Shown: one piece after another, positions 1 through 8,045 of the stretch
How the letters are laid out: each line of letters begins with the position of its first letter
Numbering within the stretch: the stretch's first letter is position 1
Assembly: GCA_027040585.1 (NCBI GenBank)
Contig: JALULU010000133.1
Location: 1-11,292 of the forward strand
Direction of reading: 5' to 3'
Source: Acidobacteriota bacterium
Lineage (GTDB): Bacteria > Acidobacteriota > JAAYUB01 > JAMOQF01
Length of the DNA: 11,292 nt
Made by a program: the position numbers and the translations under genes
The notes under the pieces: generated by a model
What the model saw: only the letters and a program-made list of their open reading frames with translations
Database searches by the model: none
Told to the model about the DNA's origin: nothing

Positions 1-108
1 CATTTAAACCTATCTTTTTATATTAAATTTCCGCCCATAATTTCTTTAAAGTTATTACTTATAAAAATTTATACCTCAAGTAATTTCATTTTTATACCCA
101 TTTTTTTG

Positions 109-137
109 TTGACAATTAAAATTTTATACTGTATAAG
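109..137 (+). promoter_or_regulatory. sigma70-type promoter for the tRNA/tig block
   Basis: TTGACA at 109-114 matches the -35 consensus. TATAAG at 132-137 is a one-mismatch -10 box, and the 17-bp spacer is optimal. A T-rich run lies directly upstream. The predicted start is near 144, about 14 nt before tRNA-Lys, a normal distance for a tRNA leader. A second -10-like TATACT at 125-130 is only 10 bp from the -35 and is probably not used with it. No equally good promoter is visible between the tRNAs or before tig, so this one may drive the whole downstream block (inference). Confidence 0.72.
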
Positions 138-157
138 TTTCACCTTATTTGTTATGT

Positions 158-233
158 GGGCCGTTAGCTCAATTGGTAGAGCAAGGGACTCTTAATCCCT
201 AGGTTAGAGGTTCGATTCCTCTACGGCTCACCA
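158..233 (+). tRNA. tRNA-Lys, anticodon CTT
   Basis: A complete 76-nt cloverleaf with encoded CCA. The acceptor stem is 158-164 with 223-229 (one G-U pair), followed by discriminator A230 and CCA at 231-233. The D stem is 167-170/179-182, and the D loop contains GG. The anticodon stem is 184-188/196-200, with anticodon CTT at 191-193 reading AAG lysine codons. The five-base variable loop is 201-205, and the T arm 206-222 has the loop TTCGATT. It is the first gene after the promoter at 109-137 and is probably cotranscribed with tRNA-Leu 91 bp downstream. Confidence 0.96.
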
Positions 234-324
234 ATCTTTTTCATACCGGGGAAACAAATCTTGGATTTTTGTTATCTTAGTTATTGTAAAAAAGTTAAAC
301 TTAACGGTTGTTTTTATAAAAGCT

Positions 325-411
325 GCGAAAGTGGCGGAATTGGCAGACGCGCTAGACTTAGGATCTAGTGCCCGCAAGGGCGTGGGGGTTCAACTCCCCC
401 CTTTCGCACCA
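325..411 (+). tRNA. tRNA-Leu, anticodon TAG
   Basis: A complete class II tRNA of 87 nt with encoded CCA (409-411) and discriminator A408. The acceptor stem is 325-331/401-407. The anticodon stem is 352-356/364-368, with anticodon TAG at 359-361, which reads CTA (and by wobble other CTN) leucine codons. The long variable arm at 369-383 folds as a small hairpin, which is diagnostic of Leu/Ser/Tyr tRNAs. The T stem is GGGGG/CCCCC around TTCAACT. It ends only 28 bp before the tig start codon, with no terminator or promoter between them, so tRNA processing probably generates the 5' end of the tig message (inference). Confidence 0.96.
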
Positions 412-439
412 AAAAATTCACTGAAAAATAGGAGTAAAT

Positions 440-1801
440 ATGAAAAAAGAAATTAAAGAGGTTTCACAGGTAAAAAGGATTTTTGAAATTTCTGTACCAA
501 ATGAAGAGGTGGAAAAAATAAAAAATGAAGTATTGGATGACCTTAAAAAGAATTTAATAGTTCCCGGTTTTAGAAAGGGGAAAGCTCCCAAGGGACTAAT
601 TTTTCAAAAATATAAGAAACTTGTTAAGGATGAAGTTGTTAAAAAGATATTTAGTGAGGCAGGAGATATTGAGAAGGAAATTAAGGAAAAGGGAATTGAA
701 ATTGTTGGAGAGCTTCAATTAAAAAATGTTGATTTTGAATTTGGAAAAGATTTTAAAGCAGAACTTGAATTTGAAATAATGCCAGAATTTGAATTTAAGG
801 ATATTGAAGGAGCAGAAATTACTGTAAAGCCTAAAAAGGAAATAACAGATAAAGATGTGGATGAGGTAATTGAAAAATTGAGAGAACAGCATGCAATTTT
901 TAAGCCCTCTGAAAATGAGCCATCCAGTAAGGGTGATATAATTGACGTAACTTTTCATTTTGATGAAAATGATGAAAATACAGCAGTACAGCTTTTTCCA
1001 TACTCCCAAAATCCAGAAGAAGAACTTTCCTCATTACAAAAAGAACTTTTAAACTTGAAAAAAGGCGATGAAAAAGAAATAACAGTCAAAGCAAATGAAT
1101 TAAAAAGGTTTATGCTTAAATTTGTGGAAAATAAAGGAGATGATGAAGAGATTAAAGTTAAAATAACAGTTGGAAATGTGAAAAAAAGGACTTTACCAGA
1201 AATAGATGATAAATTTGCCAAGGAATATTTCAACAAAGAAAGTTTGAATGAACTTAAAGAAGAAATAAAAAAAGATCTTAAAAACACAACAGATATGAAT
1301 TATGAAAATGAGATAAAAAATAAGATTTTGGCAAAATTGAGGGAAACAAATGAGTTCGAAATACCATCTATATTATTAGATAATATAACAAAAAATAGGG
1401 CATATAATAGTGCTAAGCAGGTATTTGGTTCAATCCCTCAAAATATTGCAAATGTAATTTCAGGTATGACCTTTTCTTCTCTTGAAGAAGGAGAAAATAA
1501 AGAGGATATTAAAAAGGCTGCAATGGATTACATATTAATTACCAGGTTTATAGAACAAAATAAAATAGATGTCACTGATGAAGATTTTAAAAAGAAGGTT
1601 GAAGAAATTTCAAAATTATATAACATTCCTGCTGAAGAAGTTGAAAGGGAACTTATCAAAAACGAAAATGCGATGCTTTCAGTTAAAGATGAAATAAAAA
1701 GAGATAAAGCCTTTGAAATTCTCAAAGAAAAGGTTAAAATAATAACAGAAGAAAATAAGGAAGAAGAGAAAAAAGAAAACGAGGAAAAGAAGGAGGAATA
1801 A
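440..1801 (+). CDS. tig: trigger factor (ribosome-associated chaperone) with a degenerate PPIase domain
   Basis: Trigger factor binds ribosomal protein L23 at the exit tunnel and shields nascent chains. The N-terminal ribosome-binding domain (about residues 1-115) carries the signature GFRKGKAP at 43-50. The C-terminal chaperone arms (about 250-435) have the family's pattern of long helices, starting from the conserved LPEIDDKFAKEYF segment. The central segment (about 165-247) sits where the FKBP-type peptidyl-prolyl isomerase domain belongs. It keeps the entry GDIIDVTF and the exit strand, but lacks the IPGFE-type motif and most of the expected aromatic pocket, so isomerase activity is doubtful. 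The last 20 residues are a Glu/Lys-only tail. Length 453 aa is normal (E. coli 432). AGGAG at 430-434, 5 nt before the ATG, supports the start. It is the first protein gene of the tig-clpP-clpX-lon run and its stop lies 1 nt before the clpP start. Confidence 0.95.
   Translation: MKKEIKEVSQVKRIFEISVPNEEVEKIKNEVLDDLKKNLIVPGFRKGKAPKGLIFQKYKKLVKDEVVKKIFSEAGDIEKEIKEKGIEIVGELQLKNVDFEFGKDFKAELEFEIMPEFEFKDIEGAEITVKPKKEITDKDVDEVIEKLREQHAIFKPSENEPSSKGDIIDVTFHFDENDENTAVQLFPYSQNPEEELSSLQKELLNLKKGDEKEITVKANELKRFMLKFVENKGDDEEIKVKITVGNVKKRTLPEIDDKFAKEYFNKESLNELKEEIKKDLKNTTDMNYENEIKNKILAKLRETNEFEIPSILLDNITKNRAYNSAKQVFGSIPQNIANVISGMTFSSLEEGENKEDIKKAAMDYILITRFIEQNKIDVTDEDFKKKVEEISKLYNIPAEEVERELIKNENAMLSVKDEIKRDKAFEILKEKVKIITEENKEEEKKENEEKKEE
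1791..1796 (+). promoter_or_regulatory. Shine-Dalgarno that fixes the clpP TTG start
   Basis: A perfect AGGAGG lies inside the 3' end of tig, 6 nt before TTG at 1803. The first in-frame ATG (1818) would be 21 nt away, too far, so the TTG start is preferred. The placement couples clpP initiation to the end of tig translation. Confidence 0.8.
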
Positions 1802-1802
1802 A

Positions 1803-2390
1803 TTGACATTAATCCCAATGGTTGTTGAACAGGATGGAAGGGGAGAAAGAGCCTACGATATTTATTCAAGGCTACTTAAAGACAATATAATATTTTTAGG
1901 CTCAGCTATAGATGACGATGTTGCAAATCTTATAACTGCTCAGTTGCTCTTTTTAGAGGCACAGGATCCTGAAAAGGATATTTTTCTATATATTAATTCA
2001 CCTGGTGGATCCATTACTGCTGGGCTTGCAATTTACGACACTATGCAATTTATAAAATGCGATGTTACAACAATTTGCATTGGACAGGCTGCAAGTATGG
2101 CAGCAATTTTACTTGCAGCTGGTACAAATGGAAAAAGGTTTGCCCTTCCACATTCAAGGATTTTAATTCATCAACCTATTATGACTGGATTATCAGGACA
2201 GGCAACTGATATTGACATACATGCAAAAGAGATTTTGAGATTGAAAGATATATGTAATGAAATACTTGCAAAACACACTGGTCAATCTCTTAAAAAAATT
2301 GAAAAGGATGTGGAAAGAGATTATATAATAGGGGCTGATGAAGCCGTAAAATATGGCTTAATAGATAAAGTAATAGAAAAAAGGGGATAA
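1803..2390 (+). CDS. clpP: ATP-dependent Clp protease proteolytic subunit ClpP
   Basis: ClpP is the tetradecameric serine peptidase that degrades substrates unfolded by ClpX or another Clp ATPase in the cytoplasm. At 195 aa it is full length. The catalytic triad is visible as Ser98 in GQAASMAA, His123 in ILIHQP and Asp173 in the ERD preceding the conserved ADEAVKYGLID. The N-terminal LIPMVVEQ and GRGERAYDIYSRLL segments, which form the axial loops and the entry of the ring, are intact. One extra residue lies after the active-site His relative to E. coli (from memory of that sequence). The start is TTG, chosen for the AGGAGG 6 nt upstream and because it retains the conserved LIP segment. It follows tig by one base and precedes clpX by 3 bp, the classical order. 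Confidence 0.97.
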   Translation: MTLIPMVVEQDGRGERAYDIYSRLLKDNIIFLGSAIDDDVANLITAQLLFLEAQDPEKDIFLYINSPGGSITAGLAIYDTMQFIKCDVTTICIGQAASMAAILLAAGTNGKRFALPHSRILIHQPIMTGLSGQATDIDIHAKEILRLKDICNEILAKHTGQSLKKIEKDVERDYIIGADEAVKYGLIDKVIEKRG

Positions 2391-2393
2391 AAT

Positions 2394-3644
2394 ATGGTTG
2401 AAAATTATAGAAACGACAACCCAAGATGTTCTTTCTGTTTAAAGGACAGAAAATCTGTCAACAGACTAATTTCTGGCCCAAATGGGGTTTACATATGTGA
2501 CGAATGCGTTGAACTCTGTCAGACAATTATAAATTCAGATAAGAAAAAAGCCTCTGTTCCAAAGATTAAACAAATTCCCACACCTGTTGAGATAAAGGAA
2601 TTTTTAGATAAATACGTAATTGAACAGGAAGAAGCGAAAAAAAAGGTTGCTGTTGCAGTTTATAATCACTATAGAAGAATTATATATGAAAGCAAAAGAA
2701 AAAGTGATGATGTGGAACTTCAAAAAAGCAATATTCTTTTAATTGGTCCCACGGGTACTGGTAAAACTTTAATAGCACAGACACTCGCTAAAAAATTAAA
2801 TATTCCTTTTGCAATAGCAGACGCCACTACTTTAACTGAGGCAGGATATGTTGGAGAAGATGTGGAAAATATTTTACTAAGACTTATAGATGCAGCAGAT
2901 GGAGATGTTGAAAAGGCACAATATGGAATAGTTTATATTGATGAAATAGATAAAATCTCAAGGAAATCAGAAAACCCATCTATCACAAGAGATGTATCAG
3001 GTGAAGGAGTACAGCAAGCACTTTTAAAGATTTTAGAGGGAACTATAGCAAATGTTCCACCTCAGGGTGGAAGGAAACATCCATATCAGGAATTTATCCA
3101 AATTGATACACAAAACATACTATTTATCTGTGGCGGAGCTTTTGTGGGAATTGAAGAAATCATAAGCAGAAGACTTGGGAAAAAAATTATTGGTTTTGTG
3201 AAGGAAAATTCAAGTAATGACATTGAAAAAAATAGAAATGAGATAATAAAATATGTGGGTCCGGAAGATCTTGTCAAATATGGACTAATTCCAGAACTTG
3301 TCGGGAGAATTCCGGTTATTACCACCCTACATGAATTGGGGGAAGATGCCCTCACAAAAATTTTAAAAGAGCCAAAAAACGCCCTCGTAAAACAGTATCA
3401 AAAAATATTTGAATTTGAAGGGATAAAACTTGAATTCTCTGAAAATGCTTTAAAATATATTGCAAGAACTGCCATTGAAAGAAAAGTTGGAGCAAGGGGA
3501 CTTAAAATGATAATGGAAGAATTTATGCTTGATTTACTATATGAACTTCCTCAAATAAAAAATCTGGATAAGGTAATAATTACTGAAGAAAATATTAAAA
3601 ATAAAAATGAATTTTTGAGCATCTTGAAAAAGAAAGCTTGTTAA
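2394..3644 (+). CDS. clpX: ATP-dependent Clp protease ATP-binding subunit ClpX
   Basis: ClpX is the hexameric AAA+ unfoldase that selects substrates and feeds them to ClpP. The N-terminal zinc-binding domain has Cys12, Cys15, Cys35 and Cys38. The AAA+ module follows with Walker A GPTGTGKT at 118-125, pore loop 1 GYVG at 151-154, Walker B IVYIDEID at 179-186, the RKH pore loop at 227-229, and sensor-2 GARG at 366-369. The IGF tripeptide at 266-268 is the loop that docks into ClpP, so this is a ClpP-partnered ClpX and not a stand-alone paralogue. The length of 416 aa is typical. AAGGGG at 2381-2386, 7 nt before the ATG and inside clpP, supports the start and coupled translation. Confidence 0.98.
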   Translation: MVENYRNDNPRCSFCLKDRKSVNRLISGPNGVYICDECVELCQTIINSDKKKASVPKIKQIPTPVEIKEFLDKYVIEQEEAKKKVAVAVYNHYRRIIYESKRKSDDVELQKSNILLIGPTGTGKTLIAQTLAKKLNIPFAIADATTLTEAGYVGEDVENILLRLIDAADGDVEKAQYGIVYIDEIDKISRKSENPSITRDVSGEGVQQALLKILEGTIANVPPQGGRKHPYQEFIQIDTQNILFICGGAFVGIEEIISRRLGKKIIGFVKENSSNDIEKNRNEIIKYVGPEDLVKYGLIPELVGRIPVITTLHELGEDALTKILKEPKNALVKQYQKIFEFEGIKLEFSENALKYIARTAIERKVGARGLKMIMEEFMLDLLYELPQIKNLDKVIITEENIKNKNEFLSILKKKAC

Positions 3645-3659
3645 ATAGGGGAATCCTTT

Positions 3660-6047
3660 ATGGAAAAAATAAATAGCAAAATTCTTGAATTACCGCTTAT
3701 TCCACTTAGAGATATGGTGGTTTTCCCAGAAAAATTTTATCCTTTTTTAATAGGCAGAGAATCTTCTGTTAAGGCACTTGAATACGCATATGAATACTGT
3801 GATAAGGAAGTTTTTCTCTCTATGCAGAAAAACCCAAGACTTGAAAATCCAAATGCATCCCAAATTTATGAAGTTGGAACACTTTCAAAAATAATTGAAA
3901 AAAAAGATACCCTTGATAAAACTATTAAAGTTTTAGTAAAAGGTGTAAAAAGGGGAAGGATTTTAAGCTTTTCAAATGAAAAGGGATTTTATATCGTTAA
4001 AGTTGAACTTTTCGAAATTCCAGAAGATAATCGCATAAGGAAAGAAATTTTATTGAAAGAACTTGAAAAAGCAATAAAAAAGGCTGAAATCATAAACATA
4101 GATCCTAAAAATTTCTTTTCAAAAAACAGCGAAAAGAGTTTAGAAGAAATTACAAATGTACTTTCCTCAAATATGAGGATTGAAAACTATGAAAAACAGC
4201 AATTACTTAGTATAGAAGAGCCTGAAGAAAGGATTTTTAAAATAATAGAACTGTGTAATTTTGATAAGGAAAAAAGAGAGATATACAAAAGAATTGAGGA
4301 TAGAGTCAGGAAACAAATGGATGATGCTCAAAAAGAGTATTTCTTAAGGGAGAGAATGAAAGCCATTAAAAGAGAACTTGGGGAAGAAAATTTTGACGAA
4401 GAACTTGACGAACTTGAAGAAAAGGTAAAAAAATCTAAAATGACTGATGCAGCAAGAGAAAAGGCTCTTTATGAAATAAAAAGGCTAAGAAGTATGCCTC
4501 CAATGACTGCAGAAGCAGCTGTTTCAAGAAATTATCTGGATTGGCTTATCAGTATACCCTGGGGAGATTATTCAAAGGAAAATAGAGATATAAAAAAGGC
4601 TGTAGAAATTTTAGAAAATAGCCATTATGGATTAGAAGAAGTCAAGAAGAGAATAATTGAACACCTTGCCGTCAGACTTAAAAGAAAAAAAACACAGGGA
4701 ACAATACTCTGTCTTGTGGGACCGCCAGGTGTAGGGAAAACATCGCTTGGTAAATCCATAGCAGAGGCAATGGGAAGAAAATTTGTCAGGGTCTCACTTG
4801 GTGGCGTTAAAGATGAAGCAGAAATTAAAGGGCACAGAAGAACATATATTGGTGCATTTCCCGGGCAGATAATTCAGATGCTAAAACAAGCAAAGACAAT
4901 GAATCCTGTGATACTTTTAGATGAAATTGATAAACTCAGCTCAGATTTTAGAGGCGATCCATCCTCTGCACTTTTAGAGGTCTTTGATCCAGACCAAAAT
5001 TCTCATTTCTTAGATCACTATATTGATACGGAAGTAGACCTTTCAAAGGTCTTTTTCATAACAACTGCAAACGTTTCACACACAATTCCCCGTCCACTTC
5101 TTGATAGAATGGAAGTTATCTATATATCAGGATATACTGAAAAAGAAAAACTTGAAATTGCTAAAAATTATTTGATCAAAAAGAGACTTGAGGCAACTGG
5201 TTTAAATGAAAATGAAATAGAATTTGATGAAAATTCAATTGTTAAAATAATAAGAAACTATACAAAAGAATCTGGAGTTAGAAACCTTGAAAAGGAAATT
5301 GGAAGAATTTGCAGAAGGGTTGTTAGGGAAAAACTTGAAAAGAATATTGAGGAAAAAATAAAAATCACCCAGGAAAAAGTTGAATACTATTTAGGTCCTC
5401 CAAAATATCTGGAAACAAGAAAGAGAGAAAAAAATGAAATCGGTGTAGCAACAGGAATGTCGTGGACTGAATATGGGGGAGAAATTTTATATATTGAAGT
5501 TGCAAAACTTCCAGGTAAAGGAGAATTAATTCTCACAGGGCAACTTGGAGATGTGATGAAGGAATCTGCAAGAGCTGCGATGAGTTATGTAAGAAGTAGG
5601 TCTTCAAACTTTGGCATAGATTCAGGATTTTACAAAGAATATGATTTTCATATTCACGTACCTGAAGGAGCAATTCCAAAGGATGGACCATCTGCTGGTG
5701 TTGCAATTACTATGGCAATAATATCAGCGCTTACAGATATACCCCTTAGAAAAGATGTTGCAATGACAGGAGAGATTACACTTACGGGAAAAATTTTACC
5801 AGTTGGTGGTATAAAGGAAAAACTACTCGCCGCCCATAGATATGGAATAATGAATATAATTTTACCTGATGAAAATAGGAAAGATACTACGAAACTATCG
5901 GAAGACGTGAAAAATGATTTAAATTTCTATTTTGTAAGCCATCTGGATCAGGTCATTTCATTGACCCTTGAAAAACTCTCAATTCCAATTAAGGAATACA
6001 TAAAAAGCATTAAGAAAGGCGTATCTCAAGATCACGTAGCCAATTAA
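3660..6047 (+). CDS. lon: ATP-dependent protease Lon (LonA type)
   Basis: Lon is a cytoplasmic homohexameric AAA+ serine protease that removes misfolded and regulatory proteins. The N-terminal LON substrate-binding domain spans about 10-205, opening with LPLIPLRDMVVFP, followed by a charged helical linker (about 206-310). The AAA+ domain has Walker A GPPGVGKT at 354-361, Walker B ILLDEID at 418-424, and the arginine-rich sensor region after IRNYTKESGVRNLEKEIGR. The C-terminal protease domain (about 590-775) has the Ser-Lys dyad: Ser678 in PKDGPSAG and Lys721 in GGIKEKLLAAHR, with the family's 43-residue spacing. There is no membrane segment, so it is not LonB. Length 795 aa is normal. AGGGG at 3647-3651 lies 8 nt before the ATG, directly after the clpX stop. 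No heat-shock operator is visible upstream of the gene. Confidence 0.98.
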   Translation: MEKINSKILELPLIPLRDMVVFPEKFYPFLIGRESSVKALEYAYEYCDKEVFLSMQKNPRLENPNASQIYEVGTLSKIIEKKDTLDKTIKVLVKGVKRGRILSFSNEKGFYIVKVELFEIPEDNRIRKEILLKELEKAIKKAEIINIDPKNFFSKNSEKSLEEITNVLSSNMRIENYEKQQLLSIEEPEERIFKIIELCNFDKEKREIYKRIEDRVRKQMDDAQKEYFLRERMKAIKRELGEENFDEELDELEEKVKKSKMTDAAREKALYEIKRLRSMPPMTAEAAVSRNYLDWLISIPWGDYSKENRDIKKAVEILENSHYGLEEVKKRIIEHLAVRLKRKKTQGTILCLVGPPGVGKTSLGKSIAEAMGRKFVRVSLGGVKDEAEIKGHRRTYIGAFPGQIIQMLKQAKTMNPVILLDEIDKLSSDFRGDPSSALLEVFDPDQNSHFLDHYIDTEVDLSKVFFITTANVSHTIPRPLLDRMEVIYISGYTEKEKLEIAKNYLIKKRLEATGLNENEIEFDENSIVKIIRNYTKESGVRNLEKEIGRICRRVVREKLEKNIEEKIKITQEKVEYYLGPPKYLETRKREKNEIGVATGMSWTEYGGEILYIEVAKLPGKGELILTGQLGDVMKESARAAMSYVRSRSSNFGIDSGFYKEYDFHIHVPEGAIPKDGPSAGVAITMAIISALTDIPLRKDVAMTGEITLTGKILPVGGIKEKLLAAHRYGIMNIILPDENRKDTTKLSEDVKNDLNFYFVSHLDQVISLTLEKLSIPIKEYIKSIKKGVSQDHVAN

Positions 6048-6051
6048 GTTT

Positions 6052-6648
6052 ATGAAAATAAGAGAAGTAAAACTTGAAAAAACGTGTTTTAATGGTGATT
6101 TTCCATCTCAGGGAAAGGTGGATATAGCCTTTGTTGGCAGGTCAAACGTAGGTAAATCAACACTTTTAAACTCGCTACTTAATCGAAAGCGTCTGGCAAA
6201 GGTAAGTTCTAAACCGGGTAAAACAAGAAGCATTAATTTTTTTCTTGTTAATAATTCCATATATTTTGTGGATCTGCCCGGCTATGGATATGCTTCAGTT
6301 TCAAAGGCAGAAAGGTTAAAATGGAAAAGTCTTGTGGAAAATTACCTGATGTCAGAGAGAGAAAAATTGCTAATTATTTTGGTAGATGCAAAAGTTGGAG
6401 TGACAAAATTGGATTTTGAAATGGTTGAATACGTTAAATATCACAATATAGATTTTTGCATTGTTGCAACTAAAAGTGATAAAATATCAAATAACAAACT
6501 ATTTAATTCCATTAAAAAAATAAAAAACACTTTAGATATATCTGAAGTTATTCCATTTTCAGCCTTAAAAGGGACTGGAAAAGATAAACTAATGGGTAAA
6601 ATAAACTCCTTCATAAATGAAGGCAAAAAAATAAACATAAAATCTTAG
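6052..6648 (+). CDS. engB: ribosome biogenesis GTPase EngB (YsxC/YihA)
   Basis: EngB is a small TRAFAC-class GTPase needed for late 50S subunit assembly. The G motifs are all present: G1 GRSNVGKS at 29-36, G2 Thr58 in KPGKTR, G3 DLPGYGY at 74-80, G4 TKSD at 140-143, and G5 SALKGTG at 170-176. The 198-aa length and the PGKTRSINFF signature are specific to EngB rather than Era or Der. The start lies 4 nt after the lon stop. I see no convincing Shine-Dalgarno in the preceding 20 nt, so initiation probably depends on ribosomes finishing lon. The lon-engB adjacency is common in bacteria (recalled, not checked). The stop codon TAG overlaps the rho ribosome-binding site. Confidence 0.97.
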   Translation: MKIREVKLEKTCFNGDFPSQGKVDIAFVGRSNVGKSTLLNSLLNRKRLAKVSSKPGKTRSINFFLVNNSIYFVDLPGYGYASVSKAERLKWKSLVENYLMSEREKLLIILVDAKVGVTKLDFEMVEYVKYHNIDFCIVATKSDKISNNKLFNSIKKIKNTLDISEVIPFSALKGTGKDKLMGKINSFINEGKKINIKS

Positions 6649-6652
6649 GAGG
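6647..6652 (+). promoter_or_regulatory. Shine-Dalgarno of rho overlapping the engB stop
   Basis: A perfect AGGAGG shares its first two bases with the engB TAG stop (6646-6648) and lies 9 nt before the rho ATG at 6662. The overlap means ribosomes terminating on engB sit over the rho entry site, consistent with coupled expression. Confidence 0.75.
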
Positions 6653-6661
6653 AAATATATT

Positions 6662-7981
6662 ATGGCCAAGGAAAAAGGAAATTCGGCAGTTAAAGTAGGA
6701 GTAGAAAGCAATGAAATCAATGTAGATACACTCAACAAAAAATCTCTTACAGAATTAAAAAAAATTGCAAAGGATTTCGATGTTAAGGACATAACAAATT
6801 ACAAAAAATCTGAGTTAATTTTTCAAATTCTCAAGGCCAAAGCACTAAAGGAAGGATTTGGGTTCTCAGAAGGGGTACTTGAAATAATCTCATCAAATCA
6901 GGGACCAAACAGTTTTGGCTTTTTAAGAAGACCTGAATACAATTATTTACAAAGTAGCGAAGACGTCTATGTCTCACCATCACAAATAAAAAAGTTTGGG
7001 TTAAGGACTGGAGATACTGTCTCAGGCCAAATAAGGCCCCCGAAGGAAGGTGAAAGATATTTTGCACTTATTAAGGTAGAGGCAATAAACTCAGAACACC
7101 CTTCAAAACTTGTTAGAAGACCTATTTTTGATTCACTAACTCCTCTTTATCCAGATGAAATGATCAGGATGGAAACTGTTCCCAACAACATTTCAGGGAG
7201 AATTTTAGACCTTCTTACACCAATAGGAAAAGGTCAGAGAGGACTTATTGTTGCACCACCGAGAACCGGTAAAACTATGTTAATTCAGTCCATAGCAAAC
7301 TCAATAACCACAAACCATCCAGAAATTTACCTCATTGTTCTTTTAATAGATGAAAGACCTGAAGAGGTTACAGATATGAAGAGGTCAGTAAAGGGTGAAG
7401 TTGTCTCATCCACTTTTGATGAGCCACCAGAAAGACATTTAAATGTTGCTGAAATTGTACTTGAAAAGGCAAAAAGATTGGTGGAGCATAAAAAAGATGT
7501 TGTCATTCTTTTAGACAGTATAACAAGACTTGCAAGAGCATATAATACTGTTATGCCAACAAGTGGAAAGGTTTTAACAGGTGGTATTGATTCTGGAGCA
7601 CTTCAAAAGCCAAAAAGATTTTTTGGTGCTGCAAGAAACATAGAAGAAGGTGGATCCCTTACCATCATTGCAACAGCCCTTATTGACACAGGAAGTAGAA
7701 TGGACGATGTTATTTTTGAGGAATTTAAAGGTACTGGAAATATGGAAATAAATTTAGATAGAAAACTTGTTGAAAGAAGAATTTTTCCATCAATCGACGT
7801 AAATAAATCTGGCACAAGAAAAGAGGAACTTTTAATTCCTAAAGAACAATTGGATAGGATATGGGTCTTAAGGAAAGTCTTAAATCAACTTTCTCCAGTG
7901 GAGTCTATGGAACTTTTAATTGAAAAATTAAGAGCCACCAAGTCAAATAAAGAATTCCTGGAATCAATGAACAAACAGTAA
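6662..7981 (+). CDS. rho: transcription termination factor Rho
   Basis: Rho is the hexameric RNA helicase that ends untranslated transcripts. In order: a short Lys/Glu-rich extension (1-22), the Rho_N helical domain (about 24-62), the cold-shock-like primary RNA-binding domain (about 66-142, with SFGFLRR as its RNP-like motif), and the RecA-type ATPase core. Walker A is APPRTGKT at 198-205, Walker B VVILLDSITR at 280-289. The Q-loop VLTGGIDSGAL is at 304-314, and the R-loop FKGTGNME at 355-362. The E. coli Walker A reads PPKAGKT; the Arg-Thr variant here keeps the essential Gly-Lys-Thr. Length 439 aa is ordinary, without the large insertions seen in some high-GC bacteria. It is the last gene of the operon-like block, and the transcript should end in the 106-bp convergent gap after it. 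Confidence 0.98.
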   Translation: MAKEKGNSAVKVGVESNEINVDTLNKKSLTELKKIAKDFDVKDITNYKKSELIFQILKAKALKEGFGFSEGVLEIISSNQGPNSFGFLRRPEYNYLQSSEDVYVSPSQIKKFGLRTGDTVSGQIRPPKEGERYFALIKVEAINSEHPSKLVRRPIFDSLTPLYPDEMIRMETVPNNISGRILDLLTPIGKGQRGLIVAPPRTGKTMLIQSIANSITTNHPEIYLIVLLIDERPEEVTDMKRSVKGEVVSSTFDEPPERHLNVAEIVLEKAKRLVEHKKDVVILLDSITRLARAYNTVMPTSGKVLTGGIDSGALQKPKRFFGAARNIEEGGSLTIIATALIDTGSRMDDVIFEEFKGTGNMEINLDRKLVERRIFPSIDVNKSGTRKEELLIPKEQLDRIWVLRKVLNQLSPVESMELLIEKLRATKSNKEFLESMNKQ

Positions 7982-7990
7982 AACAGTGCC

Positions 7991-8008
7991 TTAAAAATAC
8001 ATTTTTAA
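7991..8008. repeat. AT-only inverted repeat just after rho
   Basis: TTAAAAAT (7991-7998) and ATTTTTAA (8001-8008) are perfect complements separated by two bases, so about 7 bp could pair around a 4-nt loop. It contains no G-C pair in the stem and is followed by an A-rich segment rather than a T run, so it is a weak terminator at best. An A-run/T-run pair at about 8020-8042 is a similar feeble hairpin. Confidence 0.4.
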
Positions 8009-8045
8009 ATAAGAACCAGAAAAAATCCATTTAATTTTTTTTAAG

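Noticed and set aside
1..3. CAT at the left edge, a minus-strand ATG preceded by a weak GATAGG, suggesting a divergent gene leaving the window
   Set aside because: Only the start codon would be inside the window, the Shine-Dalgarno-like sequence is weak and no good minus-strand promoter is seen; not supportable.
261..287. TTGGAT ... TATTGT between the two tRNAs as a separate promoter for tRNA-Leu
   Set aside because: Spacing is 15 bp and both boxes are poor; cotranscription from the upstream promoter is simpler.
719..1287. Open frames on the minus strand within tig
   Set aside because: They are shadows of the Lys/Glu-rich tig frame (giving Phe/Ser-rich strings), with no plausible domain or initiation signal.
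2299..2329. TTGAAA ... TATAAT inside clpP as an internal promoter for clpX
   Set aside because: The spacer is 19 bp and the bases encode conserved ClpP residues; the composition of the region makes such matches likely by chance.
7259..7282. Walker A of Rho differing from E. coli (PPRTGKT instead of PPKAGKT) as a sign of altered function
   Set aside because: The essential Gly-Lys-Thr is intact and, as far as I recall, Arg and Thr variants at these positions are common among bacterial Rho proteins.
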